A DNA stretch of 39,932 nucleotides from Clostridiales bacterium (GCA_020860365.1 JAJBUL010000152.1:1-39932), one strand, 5' to 3'. Positions 7,998-16,569 are shown, counted from the stretch's first letter. Numbers and translations are program-made. Notes: generated by a model from the letters alone, not told the origin.

Positions 7998-9245
7998 TCA
8001 CAGCCCGGAAAAGCTGTACGTGTTCGCAGACTTATTATATGTCCCTGTGATTGTCCCGCCTGTACTAAGCATGATCCGGATCGTGGCAGTCTGGTTTTCA
8101 GGGGAAATCTCATAAGATGACATAGTTCCGGTAATACTGCCTGTATATCCCTTGCCAAGGATATATTCAAAAGCAGCCTGATAAAACGCATTTTCATCCC
8201 CAACATAGCTTAAAAAAACCGTTGAAACCGAAAGGATATCAAAACTCGTTGTTGTCGTAGTTGTACCTTCTGAACTGTACGTACTGGATGTAGAAATGCC
8301 TGTATCTGAGCTTCCAGTACCCGTACTTGTACCTGTGCCGGAATCTACACTGATTACCGCATCTGTCTCTGATGTACCACTTGTAATAATATTTGCGGCC
8401 ACTGCTTCCGTCTCTGCCTCTGTTTCACCCGTGACATTCGTGAATACCCAGGAATCCTCCGCCACATAATATGTCGAGAGAACCCTCCAGGTTTCGTAAC
8501 CGTTAAAATAAATGTAGTAGCAGACTTTCGGCGTGTCGGAATCGCCAGCGTCTACGGAATCGCCAAAATACACGTCCGTCACCATCCGATACTCGCTTTC
8601 TTCCGAATCGATCTGGAGCGCATCACCGATTGCCTGGAGAAATTTCTGCTCGTCTAACGCCCCGTTATAACTGCTCATCACCTCATTGGTAACTCCGTGC
8701 AGGGTAAGGCCATATGGCGCTGTTTCCTCTGTCTCGGCTGTTTCGGTCTGAGTTATTGTCTCTGATGCAACATCTATGAAGTTAAAATTGATAAAGATGT
8801 CCCGGTCTGGCATGACAAAACTAAGCCTCATCTGCCCGCTCGCATCCTCTGTCCCAGACACAGACCGCACCACACTGCTGACCGTCTGCATATCATAATC
8901 CAGGACATCCACACTCTCCAATGCTTTGCCCTCTGACGGCGTAATCAGCATGGTCACAAGAATATTTTCTTCCACCTGCAGCACGGCATCTGAATCGTTA
9001 TCTGATACCAGCCAGCCTGCGTCAAACTCAATTGTCCCGGAACTGCTCTTATACAGCAGAATATTATGGGCCGGTACATCCGTCTCTGTCTCCGCAGTTT
9101 TCTCACTCTCTGTTTCCGTCTCTGTGGTCTTTTTTTGCCCGATCTGTCTTGACAGGCCAGACTGCACAATTACAAGAAGCGCAACCAGCAGAATGACCGC
9201 CGCGGCCGTAATATAGATTGGTTTCTTGCTTTTCTTCTTATACAT
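7998..9245 (-). CDS. Membrane-anchored protein of the transfer operon, paralogue 2
   Basis: A 415-residue protein with a short basic N-terminus, one membrane segment at about 9-28 (PIYITAAAVILLVALLVIV) and a Thr/Glu linker. A beta-rich domain follows (about 65-165), then a first small domain (about 180-275, with LDEQKFLQAIGDALQ), a Ser/Thr/Gly spacer, and a C-terminal small domain (about 340-415, with YQAAFEYILGKGYTGSITG and TGTYNKSANTYSF). The C-terminal domain matches those of the neighbouring genes. The ribosome site is GGAGG. The exported, repeated small domains suggest wall-facing parts of the conjugation channel. The function is unknown and the VirB8-like idea is inference from gene order. 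Confidence 0.72.
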   Translation of the reverse strand: MYKKKSKKPIYITAAAVILLVALLVIVQSGLSRQIGQKKTTETETESEKTAETETDVPAHNILLYKSSSGTIEFDAGWLVSDNDSDAVLQVEENILVTMLITPSEGKALESVDVLDYDMQTVSSVVRSVSGTEDASGQMRLSFVMPDRDIFINFNFIDVASETITQTETAETEETAPYGLTLHGVTNEVMSSYNGALDEQKFLQAIGDALQIDSEESEYRMVTDVYFGDSVDAGDSDTPKVCYYIYFNGYETWRVLSTYYVAEDSWVFTNVTGETEAETEAVAANIITSGTSETDAVISVDSGTGTSTGTGSSDTGISTSSTYSSEGTTTTTTSFDILSVSTVFLSYVGDENAFYQAAFEYILGKGYTGSITGTMSSYEISPENQTATIRIMLSTGGTITGTYNKSANTYSFSGL

Positions 9246-9285
9246 AATTTTTCCTCCAAACCTTCGCGTCTGCCCTGCAGGCGCT

Positions 9286-10074
9286 TCAATCTACGCTGTA
9301 AAGGGAGTACACCCCATAGTAATCCCATTTTTTGTTATAGCTGCAAATAAACAGTTCCGAGTTTCCGTCTTCCGTAAACAGTTCAATCTGGCAGGAACAC
9401 TCCTCCTCATTGTTTCTCACCATCTCAACCACCTCAATTCTCGTAACCTGTACCAGGTCATCATAAATAGAATAGATATACTCCCCGATTGCCGAAAGGA
9501 ACTGTACTTCCCTGTCACTAAGAAAATCCGTGTAGCTATCAGCAGCCGCATCAGATATTGAGATATCCGGTTGAAAAGAACCTACAAATGCGTCCATCTC
9601 ATTTAGTCTTTCCGATTGCGCCAGATCAGCAGATTCTGATTTTCCTTCACTCGAACTTTGCATCTTCTCCTGGTTCACAGTCCCAGTCAGTCCAGATGAT
9701 GCCAAAAACGACTCCGCTGCATCTGAGTCTTCAATTTTCGTATCTGTTTCTGTAGCTACTACCGCATCATTTTCCGAACCGCCGACATCTTTTATCTCCG
9801 TTTCTAAACCTGTTTCTGATTCAGATTCATCCGACAACTCCGACTGCGAATCCATTTCTGATTCAGCCTCACTTTCAAAAATCAATTCGAGTTCCAACCC
9901 TGTCTCTGGTTCCGTTTCCGATTCCGTCTCTGCCTCTGTCTCTATTGCGGAACGATCGGTAATTTTTCCTACAATCACATCCGAAACCGCATTTATTACA
10001 CAAGGCAGTAAAAGAGAAACTGCGATTAGAAGTACAAGCAAAATAACATATAACTTTAGTTTCTTTTTATCCAT
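9286..10074 (-). CDS. Membrane-anchored protein of the transfer operon, paralogue 1
   Basis: A 262-residue protein. The start MDKKKLKLYVILLVLLI at 10074, behind GGGGATTGGGATT, is chosen over an upstream ATG at 10251 because that extension overlaps the previous gene and lacks a ribosome site. There is one membrane segment at about 7-28, then an extremely acidic Ser/Glu-rich linker (about 40-190, many SE, TE and ETE repeats). One copy of the small alpha/beta domain follows at about 200-262 (REVQFLSAIGEYIYSIYDD and ELFICSYNKKWDYYG). The other two paralogues have two copies. It directly follows the wall-hydrolase gene. The long acidic linker probably spans the cell wall. Function unknown. Confidence 0.7.
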   Translation of the reverse strand: MDKKKLKLYVILLVLLIAVSLLLPCVINAVSDVIVGKITDRSAIETEAETESETEPETGLELELIFESEAESEMDSQSELSDESESETGLETEIKDVGGSENDAVVATETDTKIEDSDAAESFLASSGLTGTVNQEKMQSSSEGKSESADLAQSERLNEMDAFVGSFQPDISISDAAADSYTDFLSDREVQFLSAIGEYIYSIYDDLVQVTRIEVVEMVRNNEEECSCQIELFTEDGNSELFICSYNKKWDYYGVYSLYSVD

Positions 10075-10126
10075 AATCCCAATCCCCTTCAATGTTTCAA
10101 AACGCAGAAGCTGCTGTTTTGGACTG

Positions 10127-10798
10127 TTACCCAAAGTAGTAGTTTCCGCCGCCGATCTGTACGGAACCCTCCGTATAATAGCTTCGAAAGCTTGTATAAC
10201 TGTGATTCCGGATTCCGTTTTCCAGACAATCACTAACCGCCTGTTTGACATAATCCGGCACGTTTCCGTTCAGATACCGCTGCCAGTAAGTATCAATGCT
10301 ATAGCAAAATTGTCCCGGCGCGGTCAGCTGCGCGTAGGCATTGCTGCCAAGGTAAGACCACTGCGCACTGTCCACACGGTTCATTGCCGTGCTGATCACT
10401 GCGAGCGCACCGGCATAACTGCCGCCGTCCTCCTGGCAGACGATTGCCCAGATCGTCTCCATCTGCGCCTGCGTATAAACCGTATTGTCGGTACTGTTTC
10501 CGGAAGTTGTCCCTGTGATAATCCGCCGAACGACATAAGGTCTGCCATCGGATGCCACACTCGACATACAGACACCCCTGCTCACGGAATTATGTACCAT
10601 CATTCCATTTCCGGCATAGATACCGACATGGGAGCTGCCCCCGGAATGAACCGAACCGGTATAAAACAGGATAATATCTCCCGGCAGTGCATCGCTTAAT
10701 CCGCCTTCCACTAGCGTTCCATCATCCTCCATGGCCGTTGTTGTCCAGCCCGTCTCAATTCCGAAATGGTTAAAACCCCATGTACGAATGAACTGCAA
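10127..10798 (-). CDS. C-terminal part of frameshifted NlpC/P60 plus SleB-like wall hydrolase
   Basis: This frame continues the gene at 10711-12750 after a one-base shift. It supplies the second half of an NlpC/P60 domain (ALPGDIILFYTGSVHSGG then HVGIYAGNGMMVHNS, with the catalytic His at residue 57 of the fragment). It is followed by a SleB/CwlJ-like cell wall hydrolase domain (METIWAIVCQEDGGSYAGAL and QLTAPGQFCYSIDTYWQRYL). Family members cut peptidoglycan so the conjugation machine can cross the wall (VirB1-like). The listed start is a TTG without a good ribosome site. The first internal ATG is at residue 23, so independent translation would give a protein without the catalytic Cys. Confidence 0.7.
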   Translation of the reverse strand: MQFIRTWGFNHFGIETGWTTTAMEDDGTLVEGGLSDALPGDIILFYTGSVHSGGSSHVGIYAGNGMMVHNSVSRGVCMSSVASDGRPYVVRRIITGTTSGNSTDNTVYTQAQMETIWAIVCQEDGGSYAGALAVISTAMNRVDSAQWSYLGSNAYAQLTAPGQFCYSIDTYWQRYLNGNVPDYVKQAVSDCLENGIRNHSYTSFRSYYTEGSVQIGGGNYYFG

Positions 10799-12750
10799 TC
10801 CGAATAATCCTGCCAGTCTGTTGCCGAGCCCCGCCCAGCTCCATAGGAGTACTGGGTAATCCCAATCCAGGACTGCGCGTATTCGACAATCTCACTTCCG
10901 GACACGGAATACTGCATACTGTTTTCTTCCTCTTCCCCGGCAAGGCTCCCGAACAGGGCCGCAAAAAAAGCAATAAGAAAGAGGAGCATAAAAATCACTC
11001 CCCCAAATATGGCAAGATACTTCCCGATCCCGGCAGCTACCCCATCCAGTTTCTGCTGCAGCTGCCCCTTAATCTGCGCCATCCGGATTCTGGCTGGAAG
11101 ACCAGCCGTCCGGATTGCATCTGCAGCAGTCTCCCGTTCCAGTTCCGCCTGCCCGATCATCTCTTCACGCTGCATCTTGTTGACAGCTTCCCGCTTTCTT
11201 GCATCCTGATTAAGCAAACTGCCAAGTTCACGTACAAAAAGCCTTTTCTCCGCCACAGCTTCTTTCTTCAGTTCTTTTTCTGCCCTGTGCTCAAGAATGG
11301 CTTCCTTTTTCGTCGTTTTTCGCAAATACGATGTGTAAACAACCTCACCAGAATCATGGCTCCTGACATCGCTTTCTTTTCCATTTTTTCGCACGGTTCC
11401 GATACTCTCTCTGCGATGAGCCTTTGATCTGCCAGACAGCCTGTCCAATTCCTTCTGCAAAACCTCACCCATACTTGCGGACTGGTTTTCTTCCCGCTGA
11501 ACCAGAGCCATCTTCTGCAGGCGGATTCCCTGTATTCCTGCATTGTCCTGACCCATCGGGCTTCTCTGAAATGCCCCCGTAATTCGAGGCGGCGGCGTTT
11601 TCTCCTGCTGAATGTTTTTCATTGCTTGACTACGCCGAACCAATTCAAGTGTTTCCCCGGAAATGCGAGGGTTTATATAAACAAATACTTCATCACCCTT
11701 TACCCGGCGGATTCTTCCGCGCTCTGATAATGTACGTATTTCTCCCACATTCACAGCCGCAGGAGGAATAGCCTGATCCTGCCCTGAGCATTGTCCTGAG
11801 AAAAACGATGATTCCGCTTGCTGTGAAAAAAATACGCCCGTTTCAAAAAAGATTTCTTCATCTGTATCAGCTTTATCCTGCAATAATTTCCGCTCAGTCA
11901 GGATAGCACCCGCTTCCCGGGCGTTCATCCCCTTATCGGTGTCCCACCCCACCACCAGCTCTTCCTTATCTGACGAGTTTCCCTGTTCAGTCTGGTCAGT
12001 TCTAAATGACTGATTCCTCTGGAGGCTTCCACCGATTTGATTGGCGTGGCTATGATGAACACTGAATGCATCATCATCCACACGGCGAATCTTTACTGGC
12101 ATTCTGAATACTTCTTCCCTGCCGCTTTGTTTTACCAGCTCCTTTTCTACATTCGGATTATTTTGACTTTCCAGAACCGATCTATCTGATCTGCGTTTTT
12201 GCGCCATTGCACCATATTCGATACTTCTGTTACCATCGGCTTCCACAGCCATTCCCGTCAGCCGGATACTTTGCCCCCGCCGTCCAGTCCGGTTCTGTAT
12301 CCGCCTCTGTCCGGTATCTGATATTCGGTACGCAAGACTTACTTCTTCCTGTTTCTGATAAATCGGGTTTTGCTGTACTCCTCGATTCTGATAGACCGGC
12401 TTTTGAGTCTCCGCCACCCCACTGCTCTGGTACCTTGTCCGGCGCTCTACCTTTTTCTCTACTACAGTCAGAATCCGCACCTGCTCATGGTGACTGTAGC
12501 TGTTCCACTGCTTCTTCTGTTCCCGCGAAAGCGAAGACAACGCCGCTCTGCTTTCCAGTGAAAGAGATGCATATTTTGCAGCACTTGCCGGATATCCTGC
12601 GCCTCTGCTGCCTCCCCTCACCACAGCACTTCCGTATTTCGCGGAAGGTGAAGCTCCCCGCTGCACCCAAAAGGCCGTTTTGCCAACGGCACGCAGATTG
12701 ACATCCCTGGTATCAATATCCCTCGTCTCTTCTTTTTGCCTGATCTGCAT
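10711..12750 (-). CDS. N-terminal part of frameshifted VirB1-like wall hydrolase (CD1108-type)
   Basis: A 679-residue frame starting MQIRQKEETRDIDTRDVNL at 12750 behind AAGGTGA; an upstream ATG at 12783 lacks a ribosome site. The first 550 residues are a long, charged, low-complexity cytoplasmic region with Gln/Arg/Glu-rich coiled coil near 500-550. One membrane segment follows at about 570-600 (FGGVIFMLLFLIAFFAALFG), then the start of an NlpC/P60 domain with catalytic DCSSF (Cys652). After HGVL the frame runs into 19 unrelated residues and a stop, while the -1 frame resumes NHFGIETGW. Adding one base near 10771-10779 restores a 2.6-kb gene. It lies between virB4 and the three paralogues, the NlpC/P60 position in Tn916-like systems. 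Confidence 0.75.
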   Translation of the reverse strand: MQIRQKEETRDIDTRDVNLRAVGKTAFWVQRGASPSAKYGSAVVRGGSRGAGYPASAAKYASLSLESRAALSSLSREQKKQWNSYSHHEQVRILTVVEKKVERRTRYQSSGVAETQKPVYQNRGVQQNPIYQKQEEVSLAYRISDTGQRRIQNRTGRRGQSIRLTGMAVEADGNRSIEYGAMAQKRRSDRSVLESQNNPNVEKELVKQSGREEVFRMPVKIRRVDDDAFSVHHSHANQIGGSLQRNQSFRTDQTEQGNSSDKEELVVGWDTDKGMNAREAGAILTERKLLQDKADTDEEIFFETGVFFSQQAESSFFSGQCSGQDQAIPPAAVNVGEIRTLSERGRIRRVKGDEVFVYINPRISGETLELVRRSQAMKNIQQEKTPPPRITGAFQRSPMGQDNAGIQGIRLQKMALVQREENQSASMGEVLQKELDRLSGRSKAHRRESIGTVRKNGKESDVRSHDSGEVVYTSYLRKTTKKEAILEHRAEKELKKEAVAEKRLFVRELGSLLNQDARKREAVNKMQREEMIGQAELERETAADAIRTAGLPARIRMAQIKGQLQQKLDGVAAGIGKYLAIFGGVIFMLLFLIAFFAALFGSLAGEEEENSMQYSVSGSEIVEYAQSWIGITQYSYGAGRGSATDWQDYSDCSSFVHGVLTISELRRAGQQRPWRMMER

Positions 12751-12836
12751 CTGCGTCACCTTCTTTCTGCGGAAAAGCAGCATTCAGAATCATTTTTATA
12801 TATACCTTGCATCCGAAGTGAGGTATTCAACTTCAG

Positions 12837-15329
12837 TCAATCATCCACCGGATAAACCTTTTCCAGTTCAGTCGGATCATCCCGGATACTTTCCAGTACA
12901 TCCTCCGGTAATTCCTGCACACTATTTTTCATCTTTTCCCGGTCTTTCCGCCTTGTCCTCTGAATTTCATGGAAGTTGGTATTCGCAAGCCGGTACATTT
13001 CAGAATATTTCGGTATCCGCGCGTCTACAGGAATGAATGTCCCGCCGCCAAATTTCAGCAGGCCACAGCCGGGCGAGGTATTCTGTACATATTCCAGAAG
13101 GTTGTCCGATATCCGGAGCGTACTCCTCAGGATTTCCATCTCGATTTCCGACTGGTTAAAAAAGGCGATGTACTCGGAATTGCAAAGCATCGTCTCGATG
13201 GTTTTCAATGCCAGACAGTCCGCGATATTCTGCGTGATTGCCGTACAGATTCCGCCCATTTTTCGCACTTCTTTCCATATTTTCTCGAAAAAATTGGCCG
13301 TGTACTGATGCGCGGCCATGTTATGAAACTCATCCACATAAAGCCAGGTTGCCCTGCCTTTTACCGCATTCCGGGCAATCCTGGCGCGGATTCCTTCCAG
13401 CATAATCAGCATCCCGATCCCGCTCTGTTCCTCCCCAAGGTCTGCAATCCCGTATACCGTCAGGCGGTTCCTGACGTTCACGTTTGTCGGTTTCGAAAAC
13501 ATATCCAGCGCGCCATTTACAAACACCTCCAGGTCAAGCCTCAGTTCCTGCGCCACCAGTTCATCCTGTTCCCCCAGTTCTTCGTAAAAGTCCAGCAGGG
13601 TCGGCGCAGGAGACCGTCTGCCACGTCTTTTCAGCACTTCCCCATAAACCCTTTTCACACACCGACCGATCAGGGAACGTTCCTGCCCGGTAATTTCGCC
13701 CTTGATCTGCGTGAACAGGCTGCACATCAGCTGTGTTTTATCGACCAGAAATTTGTCCGCCTCCATAAACTCCAGGGTATCTATGTCTAGGGGATTGATA
13801 TAATTCCCTGCCCCGGAACCAAACTCCACATACTGGCCGCCGAGGTATTCCGTAACTCCCTTGTATTCGTTCTGTGGGTCAATAATGATAATCTCATCCT
13901 CAAGCTGAAGGAATACCTCAGTAATCTCCAGTTTCGAATACAGGCTTTTTCCCGAACCGGTAGTCCCCAGCACAAAACCATTCCCATTTTTCAGACGCTT
14001 CCGGTCCCCGACCAGCACGTTTTTTGACACCTGGTTTATGCCGTAAAACTGCCCGCCCGGATGGTACAGCTCATGCACAACAAACGGCGTCATCGCGCAG
14101 AGCGGCTGGGTAAACAGCGGCCTCATGCCGTCTGTACAGAACCGCGTCCCGATCGGCAGTGCCGTGTTCACTGCATCTATCTGCATCCACCTTGCCGGGC
14201 GGAACACAAAGCCCTCGCTCTCCGCTGTCTGGTAAAACGCTACTACGTCATTCTCCAGACCCGTTAGGCTTCCAGCCGTGAGAATCGCGTAAACCCCGAC
14301 ATAAAACATCTTCTCGTCGTTTTCATTCAGGATATCCATGTAGGACTCCAGTTCCTCTTTCTCCCTGCGCCGCTCGTAGGTAATATCCGACGACCAGGCC
14401 CGCGCATTGTTCCTCGCCTCCTGCTGCTTCTCAATCGCCCTGCTGTTCTGCAGGTAAAGATGGTCCATTTCCTTGCGGGTGACCTCCTGTGGGATTGCCG
14501 CAGCTTCAATGGTCAGAATCACGTGCTGCGAGCCGCCCATCAGCTTCTGGATGACGGAAGTATCAATAGTATTCGGAAATTTCGGCAGATATAATACCCG
14601 TACATAGCGCCCGTCAATCTGGATGGTCATCCCGTCAAATCTTCCGTATTCATCCTGACAATGGCAGACCGTCATCGGGGCAATATAGCTTTTCCAGTCC
14701 AGTTTCTTCCACCCGGCCTCCTTAAAATCAAACTGGTATTCCGCCTCATCGCCCATGTTATAAAACGCAAAAAGGTAGCGCAGGCGTTCCGCGGCATTCA
14801 GCGGAACCAGTGCCGACTTCATACGGCCAAAGCAGAGCGCCAGGTTTGCTTCCAGGGAATGAAAATAATCCCTTGCCTGCCCCTCATTTTCCCTCTGGCA
14901 GCTGATCACAAACAGCCTGGCCTGCTCAATCCCGGCGCGTCCCTGCACAAGGGAGTCCTCGATATGGCTGTTCAGGGAATCCACCAGCTCTTTCAGCTGT
15001 CCGTTCCGGCAGCGGAGAAAGACTTCCTTCCGCACCTGGTCCATATCACGGTTATTATTCATAATACAGATCTTAAACGAAACATTCAGGCTGTTCAGCA
15101 TCCCGCAGTATAGCTTCAGAAAATCTTCCCTTTCATAATCGTCCATAGTCGCAAAATTGGCGTCCTCGAACAGGTAGGCCCGGTCATAGAGCTTCTTCGC
15201 CCCGTCCGGTTTCTCTTCCAGTTCAAAAATACCGTCCTTGCTGATACGGCAGACCGGAATAAGATCCTGCACCGTTTCCGGTATCTTATAAGGCTTTTCT
15301 GTTTTTCTCCTGTAATCCTGCATCTTCAT
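12837..15329 (-). CDS. virB4: VirB4-type conjugation ATPase
   Basis: An 830-residue, full-length protein. The N-terminal half carries the VirB4/TraE-like region. Walker A is GFVLGTTGSGKSLYSK at about 451-466, Walker B is ATWLYVDEFHNMAA at about 660, and the C-terminal arm holds TAITQNIADCL. VirB4 powers pilus/channel assembly and substrate passage of the type IV secretion system at the inner face of the membrane. The start ATG overlaps the prgI stop as ATGA, showing coupling. This and PrgI are among the intact core transfer genes in the window. Confidence 0.95.
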   Translation of the reverse strand: MKMQDYRRKTEKPYKIPETVQDLIPVCRISKDGIFELEEKPDGAKKLYDRAYLFEDANFATMDDYEREDFLKLYCGMLNSLNVSFKICIMNNNRDMDQVRKEVFLRCRNGQLKELVDSLNSHIEDSLVQGRAGIEQARLFVISCQRENEGQARDYFHSLEANLALCFGRMKSALVPLNAAERLRYLFAFYNMGDEAEYQFDFKEAGWKKLDWKSYIAPMTVCHCQDEYGRFDGMTIQIDGRYVRVLYLPKFPNTIDTSVIQKLMGGSQHVILTIEAAAIPQEVTRKEMDHLYLQNSRAIEKQQEARNNARAWSSDITYERRREKEELESYMDILNENDEKMFYVGVYAILTAGSLTGLENDVVAFYQTAESEGFVFRPARWMQIDAVNTALPIGTRFCTDGMRPLFTQPLCAMTPFVVHELYHPGGQFYGINQVSKNVLVGDRKRLKNGNGFVLGTTGSGKSLYSKLEITEVFLQLEDEIIIIDPQNEYKGVTEYLGGQYVEFGSGAGNYINPLDIDTLEFMEADKFLVDKTQLMCSLFTQIKGEITGQERSLIGRCVKRVYGEVLKRRGRRSPAPTLLDFYEELGEQDELVAQELRLDLEVFVNGALDMFSKPTNVNVRNRLTVYGIADLGEEQSGIGMLIMLEGIRARIARNAVKGRATWLYVDEFHNMAAHQYTANFFEKIWKEVRKMGGICTAITQNIADCLALKTIETMLCNSEYIAFFNQSEIEMEILRSTLRISDNLLEYVQNTSPGCGLLKFGGGTFIPVDARIPKYSEMYRLANTNFHEIQRTRRKDREKMKNSVQELPEDVLESIRDDPTELEKVYPVDD

Positions 15330-15772
15330 TCCGCCATCTCCCCATTTCCTTCATATGGCCCCAGCAGATTCTTCCGTTCCTTCTTTTTAATGTGGCCTGG
15401 TTTTACAGGTTTCCCCAGGCCGTCCGGCAGCTGCATTTCCTGCTGCAGGTTCCAGCCGGCATCCGCCTCCCTAAATATCATCGGCTGATATCGATACAAT
15501 GGTCTCCTGGTCACTGCCCGCCGCCTTTTCAGATATTCAAACGGGGATACCCCGTCTATTTTCACAAATCCCGCAGCCGCGAACGGCAACGCTGCCGGGA
15601 ACACCAGGTAAAGCGAAACCGTCTGCGGGAGCCCAAGCACGCCATTGCATAGGAAATAACAGCCCACACCAACTGCCAGCGTAAGCGCACACATCGTAGT
15701 CTGCCGCAATGTCATTCCCTTAAAAAAATCATCCTTGTAATCATCAATATCCTTATTTACAGGTATCTGCAT
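15326..15772 (-). CDS. prgI: PrgI family conjugal transfer protein (VirB3-like)
   Basis: A 148-residue membrane protein starting MQIPVNKDIDDYKDDFFKG. Two membrane segments lie at about 25-45 (MCALTLAVGVGCYFLCNG) and 51-71 (VSLYLVFPAALPFAAAGFV). The motif DGVSPFEYLKRR and a basic C-terminal tail follow, as in PrgI-family proteins that pair with VirB4. The ribosome site GGAGG lies 5 nt upstream, and ATGA overlap couples it to virB4. A minus-strand promoter (15800-15829) sits just upstream. This lets prgI-virB4 and downstream genes be expressed despite the opposite-strand toxin locus separating them from virB6. Confidence 0.9.
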   Translation of the reverse strand: MQIPVNKDIDDYKDDFFKGMTLRQTTMCALTLAVGVGCYFLCNGVLGLPQTVSLYLVFPAALPFAAAGFVKIDGVSPFEYLKRRRAVTRRPLYRYQPMIFREADAGWNLQQEMQLPDGLGKPVKPGHIKKKERKNLLGPYEGNGEMAE

Positions 15773-15799
15773 ATTTTTCCTCCGTTTCCATCATCTTCT

Positions 15800-15829
15800 A
15801 TAATATTGAAAGCTGCCATTCTCTTGCAA
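15800..15829 (-). promoter_or_regulatory. Probable promoter for prgI-virB4
   Basis: On the minus strand TTGCAA (15824-15829), an 18-nt spacer and TATTAT (15800-15805). It diverges from the antitoxin-RNA promoter, whose -35 begins 19 bp away. Confidence 0.5.
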
Positions 15830-15847
15830 ATTTTACTAAAATTGTCC

Positions 15848-15876
15848 TTGCTTAATTCACTCAATTCGCATATAAT
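15848..15876 (+). promoter_or_regulatory. Promoter of the type III antitoxin RNA and toxin
   Basis: TTGCTT (15848-15853), a 17-nt spacer and a consensus TATAAT (15871-15876). Transcription would start near 15883, at an 8-bp hairpin (ACAAGAAG at 15883-15890 with CTTCTTGT at 15897-15904) that precedes the repeats. Confidence 0.75.
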
Positions 15877-15882
15877 AAAAGT

Positions 15883-16065
15883 ACAAGAAGACACAACTTC
15901 TTGTCTTCGTTAAATGATGACGAGTGACGGTTCTGACTCGTCGGTAAAATAAAAACTGACCGAGCGAAGATGATGTGTGACGGTTCTGACACATCGGTAA
16001 AATAAAAATTGACCGGGCGAAGAACAATCCGGCGGGGTTGGATTAATCATCCATCCCCGCTTTTT
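15883..16065 (+). ncRNA. Putative type III antitoxin RNA: two 53-nt tandem repeats
   Basis: Two 53-nt units lie head to tail at 15916-15968 and 15969-16021. Each contains an inverted repeat whose arms differ between units by matched changes: GACGAGT/ACTCGTC in unit 1, GATGTGT/ACACATC in unit 2. The loop (GACGGTTCTG) is identical. A second pairing CGGT/ACCG flanks AAAATAAAAA-TG, and the loop CGGT could also pair with that ACCG, allowing an H-type pseudoknot. Compensating changes show selection on RNA structure. Two-plus repeats between a promoter and a terminator, directly upstream of a ToxN-like gene, is the ToxI/CptI/TenpI plan. The toxin would cut this RNA into units that then bind and inhibit it. 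Confidence 0.8.
16032..16065 (+). terminator. Terminator between antitoxin RNA and toxin gene
   Basis: GCGGGG-T-TGGAT, loop TAATC, then ATCCA-T-CCCCGC and TTTTT: an 11-bp stem with one T-T mismatch. In type III systems such a leaky terminator makes antitoxin RNA exceed toxin mRNA. It ends 16 nt before the toxin start codon. Confidence 0.9.
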
Positions 16066-16081
16066 ACGTGAGGTATTCAAA

Positions 16082-16555
16082 ATGGAATTTGATTCCGGTT
16101 TATATCTTTTATCATCTAAATTTATAACAGACTACCCGGCTTCCACGTACCCTGAACTTATGCATAAACAGGGACGTCCTTACACCTGCTTACTCATAGA
16201 TTCACATGAGGATTATTTTATCTGCGTTCCTTTTCGTTCAGATATCCGACATAAGAATTCTTTCCTTTTCTCCGGAACAAAGCGTTCAAAAAGGACAAGT
16301 TCTGGGTTGGATTACTCAAAAATCGTAATTATCAAAGACTCTGAATATATCGACTCAGATACCTCAGTTGTCATAGACCAGGACGAATATAACGAAATGA
16401 TCAGGAACCTTCCGACTATCGTTCAGGAAGCCAATGATTATGTAAATACATACATTGACCACGTTTCTGGTAAAACACAGATTCATCCAAGAGAATTTTC
16501 CCGGAAATATCAGTTTTCGACATTACCATATTTTCATGATGTCATGAAAATATAA
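16082..16555 (+). CDS. Type III toxin-antitoxin endoribonuclease toxin (ToxN/CptN/TenpN-like)
   Basis: A 157-residue protein starting MEFDSGLYLLSSKFITDY behind GTGAGGT. The compact beta-rich fold signature of this toxin superfamily is visible: GRPYTCLLIDSHEDYFICVP (31-50), FRSDIRHKNSF (51-61, with Ser53, His57 and Lys58 as candidate active-site residues by comparison with ToxN-type toxins), and GLDYSKIVIIKDSEYI (75-90). The rest is an alpha-helical C-terminus. Length (about 150-170) fits the family. The two RNA repeats and terminator immediately upstream give independent support. It lies on the plus strand between virB6 and prgI, opposite to the transfer operon, so read-through from virB6 would be antisense to it. 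The subfamily is not certain; CptN or TenpN is more likely than classical ToxN. Confidence 0.8.
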   Translation: MEFDSGLYLLSSKFITDYPASTYPELMHKQGRPYTCLLIDSHEDYFICVPFRSDIRHKNSFLFSGTKRSKRTSSGLDYSKIVIIKDSEYIDSDTSVVIDQDEYNEMIRNLPTIVQEANDYVNTYIDHVSGKTQIHPREFSRKYQFSTLPYFHDVMKI

Positions 16556-16569
16556 AAGCTCCACACCAG

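Noticed and set aside
10765-10785. Programmed -1 frameshift to join the two hydrolase frames
   Set aside because: The zero-frame codons are CAT GGG GTT TTA; G GTT TTA does not fit the X XXY YYZ slippery rule, and no clear downstream stimulator hairpin was seen. A one-base deletion in a homopolymer is simpler.
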